Source: Drosophila pseudoobscura
Taxonomy: Eukaryota > Arthropoda > Insecta > Diptera > Drosophilidae
DNA length: 64,000 bases
NCBI RefSeq assembly: GCF_009870125.1
Contig: NC_046680.1
Span: 5,704,001-5,768,000, forward strand
Direction of reading: 5' to 3'
The stretch's first letter is position 1, and every line of letters begins with the position of its first letter. Of this stretch, positions 59,401 through 64,000 are shown piece by piece. The notes under the pieces are model-generated. The model did no database searches, was not told the origin of the DNA, and saw only the letters and a program-made list of their open reading frames with translations. The translations under genes and the position numbers were made by a program.

Positions 59401-62400
59401 GGTCAGAAATAATTTTAACGCAAATTTATGGGAAACATTTAAGTGGAAACATGGAAAGCACGTGATGGCAATCGAAATTAGATGAATACAAACTGGGGTT
59501 AGAGGCCACTCGAGCCCTTCGCTTATGGGACATTTGTACAGCGAATATGCCCCACTGCAGAAAAGCGATGCCCCTAGGAGGAGTCTATTCTGTCCGCTTT
59601 TGTTACTTTTTAGCCTTAGAAATCGCAAGTTCATTTCCTCCAGCAAATATAAAAATATTTCCCTGCTGCCGGGGAAGAAAATATCTTCCTTTTCACAGGA
59701 GGATACGATTTGCTTGGGCCACAAAAGAAAGGAAAAACCCAACCCCAACCCCAACCCCAACCCCAGCTCCAAGCAGGGCGCTCAAATCAAAGGCAACAAT
59801 GACAACGAATTGGATGCTAGAGAGGGTATTGCAGGGGGGTGCCAAGGGGTCCCGAGGGGTTGTGCTGCGGCATTCGCGACTATAACCATAAAAGCCACAT
59901 TGGCGACACATGGGAACGGCCAAAAATATTCCAACTGCCAAGAGGTTAAACTCCAGAGACAGAAATTGGACGGTGGCAGGCATGTCGCCGCCGTATTTGC
60001 GTGGCAATTTGCATGGGGCAGCGAGGCAGCGAGGCAGAAGGCGAAAGGCAGGGCAAAGGACACACGGATACGGACATAATAAGCCCAAGGGCATGCGGAC
60101 ACCGGAGGACCAGCGAAAAAGTTGACATTTTTTATTCCATTTGTGAAACTCAAGCGAAAATTTTGTCAAGGCTGCAGTGCCCCAAATTGGGGACCAGCCA
60201 CCAAGTGGACTGGACTGGAGTGGAGTGGAGTCCAGGCTTTTATTTAATCAGCTCGTGAGGCCCCCTTCTCCTTCCCCCTCGCCCCACAGCCCCGCAAAAT
60301 GTGCTCCGAAATGATGTTATAGGGCAATTGTTAAACATTCGCAAGTGCCGCTGGGGAGTGCCCCTCCAACTGGAAACAAAAGTTAATCCCACAAAAAAAA
60401 GGGAAATTAGCAGGGTATTTGCAGGTCCCACTTTTTAGAGGAGTAGGAAAGTTATACACTCTATGAGGACAGAAAAAAAACAAAACAAAAACCCAGAGCT
60501 AATTAAAAGAAACTTTTTTGGGATTAATGAAAGTGGAAGCGAATGAATGGGAAAGCGTATTGTATTGCATATTCCCCTTTGAAATGGGGAAAATCGAACC
60601 AATTTTTGTTCATTTCAATGCATTCCCCTCTTGGGCACCTCGGGGCATACAAGGATCCTGCATTTAGAGGTAATTTCTAAAACTTTGGCTGCTCAGAGAT
60701 TTGCCGGAATGCCAGAAGTAGCCCCCGGCAACAGCCACCCCCTCCGTGTTCATAAATCTTCATTCTCGGTTATTGTTATTGCTTGGGTGCTGAATCCTGT
60801 TTTCCCTCTATTGCAGCAGCAGCGGCCGCATCTTTGTTGGGGCCCCACTGCAACGAGGGACAATTTCGCTGCGTGCCGAGCCTCAAGTGCATACCCGAAA
60901 CGTGGCGCTGCGACGGGGAGTACGACTGCGGCGAGGGTGATTTAACCGATGAGGTGAACTGTAAGTAGAGCCCGGATAGAGTGTCCTTTGTCCGCCACTC
61001 AAACGCACTTGCCCGCCTCTCCACCAGGTACCGATGCCGTGGCCCTCCAGTGCCGCGCCTTCGAGGGCGAGTGCCACAATGGGGAGTGCCTGGAGCTGTC
61101 GCGCTTCTGCGATGGCCACTGGGACTGTGATAGCGACGAACTGCAATGTGGTAAGTGCCACAGGCAACGGTCGAGAGGGAAAACCGCAGCTAATTGGCTC
61201 ATTCTCTTTGGTCAACAGATAAACAGGACGCTGCCTGTGCAGCCATGAACTGCAGCTACAACTGCAAATTGACGCCGCGGGGGCCGCGCTGCTACTGCCC
61301 CGGGGGCCAGGTGCCGGAGTCGCTGAACTCCACAAGGTGCGTGGATCACGACGAGTGCCAGGAGCCGGGCACCTGCGACCAGCTGTGCCGCAACACGCCC
61401 GGCTCCTACGAGTGCTCCTGCGTCTCCGGCTACGACAAGGCCAAGGGTGGACGCTGCCGGGCCATCAATGGTGGGTATATCCCCTGCGTACGAGCGTCTG
61501 CGAGCTGCCAGCTAATCCCCCGTCCGCATTAATGCATTCTTACAGTACCCTCATCGGAGCCAGCCACTCTGACGCTCTTCTCGAATGGATCCGTACTGCA
61601 CGTATCCCTGCAGGAGCTCCAGGCGAATGCCAGTGCGGAAAAGGCTGCCGCTGGAGGACTTCTTTCGGTGCTGACACTGCCCCAGGCGCATGCCTTCGAG
61701 GTGTGGCATCGCAACCGGACAATCTGCGCCCTGCAGAGCAGCCGCGACGGCCTGTGGCTGCAGTGCCAGCGCATCGATGAACCCAAAGCCAATTGGACGC
61801 TGCCCGTCTCCCCACTCGTCTCCCCAAAGCAATGTGAGTGCGTCACAATGGATTAGCGTCACAGTCGTGACCCAATTTTGCGTTTTGTTTGCAGCCTTTT
61901 TGGAGCTGCATCTGGACTGGATAGCGGGTAATTGGTATCTGCTGAACAAGGACCATGGCCTGGTGTTCTTCTGCACCAACACGATGCTATTTTGCCGCCT
62001 GATACTCAAGCAAGTGATTGATCCCGAGTCGCTGGCCCTGGACCCCACCAAGGGCTACATGTTCTACACGGACCGAACGCCCAGTCTGTCGCGCTCCCTT
62101 CTCGACGGCAGCAATCGCACCGCTCTGGTCTCCACGCACATCTATCACCCGAACACCGTGACCCTGGATCTGGCCAATGAGCATGTCTATTGGGTGGATG
62201 TCTACGAGGATGTGATCGAGCGCGTCGACTACGAGGGACAGCGGCGTTGGACCCTCAAGAAGTTCCCCGACGTAAGGCTTGAATTGATTGACAATCGATG
62301 TTTACCCTTCCACTAACAACCCAATGCCCTCCCCAACCGAACCCAATCCGCGATTGCAGTCCCCTGTGCTGTTGCGGAGCCTGCAGGCCATCGAGGTGTT

Positions 62401-64000
62401 TGAGAACACAATTTATTTGTCGCCCTGGACGGGAAATGTCATCGTTGCGCTCGACAGATTCACCCACAAGACCCACCTGCTGCGGAGGAACGTAACGCGA
62501 GCGACGAATTTTCGAATTTTCCATCGCCAGAAGCAGCCCGAGGTGGCGCATCCGTGTCGCGAGAACAATGGCGACTGTAATCAGATCTGCGTGCCGCTGT
62601 GGACGCGGGGATTCGCCAGCGCCCGGTGCCTGTGCACGGCCGGCTATAAATTGCACAATCAGACGACCTGCCTGCTGGCCGCCCAGGACAAGTTTCTGGT
62701 GTACAGCGACAAGCGATTGAGTCGCATCGCCGGCGTGCCCCTGGGCACGGAGCAGGTCCAGCAGCTGGAGCAGCTCGGCGAGCTGCCCGATGTGATGGTG
62801 CCCATCTATAACGCGTCCATTGGCCAGACCATCGACGTGAATGTGCGGGCAAAGTCGGTGTTCTATGTGGTGCGCGATGACCTCGATCTGGGGGTCCTGG
62901 AGGAGCCCAGCTTCAGCATCAAGTGCCAGTCGTTGAACGGCAGCGTCTCCCGGTCGCTGGCCCATGGCCTCGAGCGAGTGCACTCCATGGCGTACGACTG
63001 GATCAACGATCATTTGTATTGGGCCACCAACCTGAAGCTGCACGTGGCGCCGCTGCGGAACATGAGCCAAGTGCTGACATTCGCCACCGAATGCGATGCC
63101 ATGTGAGTAGAGCTCTCAGACGATGTTCGATTTTCTTGGTTGTTTTGGTTGTGTTTTGCAGGTCGATTGATTTGGATCCCACCACGGGACTGCTCTACTG
63201 GACGCAGTGGTCCATTCAGACCTGTTTGGCGGGCATCTACAGTGCCTGGATGGATGGCACGCACAAGGAGCTGCTGGCCAAGGGCACCACTGAGATGCCG
63301 ATGCACTGGCCGCGCAGTCTCGATGTGGACAGGCGGGCGAAGAGGATCTATTGGTGCGACTCGCTGCGTGGCACTATTGAGCGGATGCGACTGGATGGCA
63401 CGGGACGGGAAGTGCTGCTAAAGTCGGACCAATTCCATCCGTACTCGATGGTGCAGCACAATGCGATGATCTACTGGGTGGGCACCAAGAACTCGAGCAT
63501 CTGGCGCTTCCATGTCCATCACGGCAATCAGACGAGCACGGTTCATCTGCAGAGCAGCGGGCGGTCGGCCGATCTGCGGATCTTTGATGTGGCGACGCAG
63601 CCGATGCCTCAGACACCCAGCGCATGTTCGCAGTCCAAGTGTCCGGGGATGTGCCTGAACACGCCCAAGGGAGCGATATGCCGCTGTCCGGACGGCTTCA
63701 CGCTCAACGGAACCGGCACCCACTGCATACCGCAGCTGGCGCCTGCAACGGTGGCCGCCACGGTGCGTCGCAACTGCTCGTCGGCCTTCCAGTGCCGGCA
63801 ATCGGGTGACTGCATCGACAACAAGGATCTGTGCGACGGCTTCGACGACTGCAGCGATGGCAGCGACGAGAGCAGCGATGCGACCGGCCCCTGCAATCCC
63901 CAGAACTGTGACAAGGATCATCATTTTGTGTGCAACGGGCGCTGCTATCAGCGCTCGCTGCTGTGCAGCTCCATTGCCTACTGCTCGGACGGATCGGACC
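24915..64000 (+). CDS. LRP1: Low-density lipoprotein receptor-related protein LRP1, 5' exons (continues beyond window)
   Basis: Large endocytic receptor at the cell surface. Exons that keep phase: 24915-25035, 60817-60960, 61028-61150, 61219-61470, 61546-61833, 61895-62271, 62360-63102, 63162->64000. Exon 1 gives a signal peptide ([13 protein letters not shown]). Module order: LDLa (CNEGQFRC...DEVNC), LDLa ([13 protein letters not shown]...DELQC), EGF, calcium-binding-type EGF ([11 protein letters not shown]), beta-propeller 1 ([18 protein letters not shown]), EGF ([12 protein letters not shown]), beta-propeller 2 ([19 protein letters not shown]), EGF, then LDLa repeats. The order LA2-EGF2-propeller-EGF-propeller-EGF-LA is that of LRP1 rather than LRP5/6 or megalin. 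Exon 1 is assigned by matching phase and signal peptide across a 35.8-kb intron, which is the weakest link. Confidence 0.82.
25036..27229 (+). other. LRP1 intron 1, first part: no gene seen
   Basis: After the GTAAGA donor come pyrimidine-rich CTCTCTC tracts (25070-25220), A-rich runs and ordinary AT-rich DNA. No supported coding frame, RNA gene or element was found. Confidence 0.5.
27230..27795 (+). mobile_element. INE-1/DINE (Helitron-derived) insertion in LRP1 intron 1
   Basis: Characteristic order of INE-1/DINE phrases: TATACCCGAT, AAAGCGTTTCCGACCC, TATATATTCTTGATCAGC, AATAGCCGAGTCGATTGACC, CTGTCTGTCCGTAAGTCCGTC, TTTGTATCCAGACTTCTGTG, TCTCGCCCTGTCTCTCTCTAA, a repeated CAAATTTGGTATCCACACTC segment, and an end with GAGTTGCGGTCGCAGCAAC. 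The arrangement resembles the obscura-group form, which is from memory and needs a database match. No coding capacity. Confidence 0.72.
27796..37430 (+). other. LRP1 intron 1, second part: simple repeats, no gene seen
   Basis: Simple repeats include a GCAAAG/GCAAAA hexamer run (about 28308-28350), (CTG)8 at 28994-29017, CA runs near 29980-30003, (CTG)10 at 31918-31947, (GA)13 at 32323-32349, a G-run near 33391-33402, (AAC)n near 33850, (ATAC)n near 36115-36140, (CT)13 at 36734-36759, an 11-nt unit repeated three times at 37162-37194, and a GTGGCT hexamer run at 37230-37262. CATATG-centred palindromes such as ACATACATATGTATGT recur (29860s, 31060s, 34570s). No coding frame is convincing. Confidence 0.5.
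37410..37446 (+). promoter_or_regulatory. Candidate recursive splice site (ratchet point) in LRP1 intron 1
   Basis: A branch-like TACTAAAT (about 37407-37414) is followed by an uninterrupted pyrimidine tract CTCTTCTCTTCTCTTTTTG, then CAG|GTAATT with the junction between 37439 and 37440. A 3' splice site directly abutting a 5' splice site with no exon between is the ratchet-point structure used in long Drosophila introns. It would split the 35.8-kb intron into about 12.4 and 23.4 kb. GTAATT is weaker than GTAAGT. Confidence 0.5.
53386..53433. repeat. (CTG)16 trinucleotide microsatellite
   Basis: Sixteen uninterrupted CTG units followed by TTG. Shorter pure tracts of the same unit occur at 28994-29017 (8) and 31918-31947 (10) in the same intron. 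Confidence 0.9.
53767..53876. repeat. 22-bp minisatellite, about five units
   Basis: Units start at 53767, 53789, 53811, 53833 and 53855. Each begins CCGAAGCAGAGGCAG or a close variant. Units three and four are identical; the outer ones have diverged. The surrounding 53600-53960 is rich in degenerate GAGGCAGAG motifs, which suggests an older array. Confidence 0.8.
55748..56155 (+). CDS. Small secreted TIL-domain protein (trypsin-inhibitor-like, cysteine-rich), nested in LRP1 intron
   Basis: Single-exon ORF of 135 aa on the same strand as LRP1. The N-terminus [17 protein letters not shown] is a signal peptide. The next ~57 residues hold ten cysteines in TIL-domain spacing: [36 protein letters not shown] and [12 protein letters not shown] fold with five disulfides typically inhibits serine proteases or forms part of larger mucin-like proteins. 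Here it is alone, followed by a ~55-residue non-cysteine tail ending at TAG. A possible N-glycosylation site (NGT) lies inside the domain and another (NDS) in the tail. It converges on the gene at 56214-56936, with 58 bp between stop codons. I do not assign a gene name. Confidence 0.8.
   Translation: MHKLHWKYICLVYHLLGIVGSASPEQPEVDCTVNGTLALCPSPCPETCEFLSETCTNECGGPCVCKEGYIIDGDLRICVLRSDCPAELRQTTIPLHYPVNIKYFGSYLIHNDSTDYKSWEVRIRTIRKPIALNED
56214..56936 (-). CDS. Secreted protein with acidic N-terminal half and RGG-like basic C-terminal half, nested in LRP1 intron
   Basis: 240 aa from ATG 56936. The longer in-frame reading from 57083 is rejected because [23 protein letters not shown] is a textbook signal peptide and a TATA-like CATAAAAGCC lies about 45-55 bp upstream. 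The mature chain has an extremely acidic stretch rich in D, E and Q (about residues 55-130). It then switches at [13 protein letters not shown] to an Arg/Gly-rich block ([20 protein letters not shown]) and a Lys/Gln/Asn tail with poly-Asn. There is one cysteine. No catalytic domain is recognised. The charge segregation suggests self-association or binding of a charged matrix, which is inference. It is transcribed against LRP1. Confidence 0.75.
   Translation of the reverse strand: MSLKWITLCALVALLSIGTGSWAKPAARQRQRTIQARPSKEQAPLNALYYANDAIEDEDDDQHDQDADDIREHEEDPNEEQEDQALDNPNEPDQDQEQEQEELVEEAANELQGPDEDAIDEEDANEVVEQVLELVRPEARARRRGSRRGGRKNRKRAGNRRCGRRGGRGGRGGRGRGRRGQRRPNVSRRQGNKRRTGNNKRQGQRKQSNKDKTQADKKESTNNNNNKQTSGSTSRRLIAI
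56981..56990 (-). promoter_or_regulatory. TATA-like box for the nested minus-strand secreted-protein gene
   Basis: On the minus strand, CATAAAAGCC lies 45-55 bp before the ATG at 56936, leaving room for a start site about 30 bp downstream and a short leader. The upstream sequence is C- and G-rich. Confidence 0.45.
57084..60816 (+). other. LRP1 intron 1, last part: no gene seen
   Basis: AT-rich DNA with CT-rich stretches. It contains a telomere-like (AACCCC)n run at 59738-59764 and GGAGT repeats near 60212-60228. The acceptor TTTTCCCTCTATTGCAG ends at 60816. Open frames at 57304-57849, 58226-58708 and 59525-60169 overlap on both strands and show no domain, signal peptide or splice support. 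Confidence 0.5.
59738..59764. repeat. (AACCCC)n telomere-like microsatellite
   Basis: Four full AACCCC units after CCC. Drosophila telomeres are not built from such repeats, so this is simply an interstitial microsatellite. Confidence 0.75.

Noticed and set aside
59738..59764. Interstitial telomere sequence
   Set aside because: Drosophila telomeres are maintained by retrotransposons, and a 27-bp AACCCC run is ordinary microsatellite.
59525..60169. Long overlapping frames on both strands
   Set aside because: Low-complexity (NPNPNP / GVGVG) translations of the AACCCC repeat with no domain. The two strands conflict.

Overview
The window is Drosophila nuclear DNA. The genes are Drosophila genes with short 55-85 nt introns, the intergenic DNA is rich in CA, GA and CAG microsatellites, and an INE-1/DINE-like Helitron-derived repeat resembles the obscura-group form. 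The recognisable genes (Rs1, Gasz, Mlh1, SdhAF2, LRP1, and a piece of arrow) all map to chromosome 2R in D. melanogaster. I therefore infer Muller element C of an obscura-group species; species and chromosome are inference.

Left part (1-17,829): a recent tandem segmental duplication. Copy 1 (1-5,659, cut by the window edge) and copy 2 (12,210-17,829) are nearly identical. Each carries the 3' part of Rs1 (DEAD-box helicase for 60S ribosome assembly), a DINE fragment, a small lineage-specific gene for a probable secreted protein, a second DINE fragment, a broken antisense fragment of arrow (LRP5/6), and the Gasz promoter region. Between the copies lie a presumed Rs1 promoter region, a nearly complete I-clade LINE (ORF1 plus endonuclease-RT-RNase H ORF2) and the 5' exons of Rs1 copy 2. 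Rs1 copy 2 is a pseudogene with a frameshift, a nonsense codon and a 26-bp deletion. Copy 1 is open throughout what is visible. The most striking signal is in the secreted-protein gene. Its two copies differ at 11 sites and all 11 change an amino acid, while the rest of the alignable duplication shows about four substitutions in total.

Middle part (17,830-24,914): ordinary single-copy genes. Gasz (piRNA pathway, five exons) and Mlh1 (mismatch repair, two exons) lie on +. SdhAF2 (complex II assembly, three exons) lies on - and converges on Mlh1.

Right part (24,915-64,000): the 5' end of LRP1, a giant LDL-receptor-family endocytic receptor. A signal-peptide exon is followed by an intron of about 35.8 kb and then seven exons encoding LDLa, EGF and YWTD beta-propeller modules that run off the window. 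The intron holds a DINE insertion, many microsatellites, a good candidate recursive-splice (ratchet) site near 37,439, and two convergent nested genes: a TIL-domain protease-inhibitor-like protein and a secreted protein with an acidic half and a basic half. No tRNA, rRNA or CRISPR array was found.
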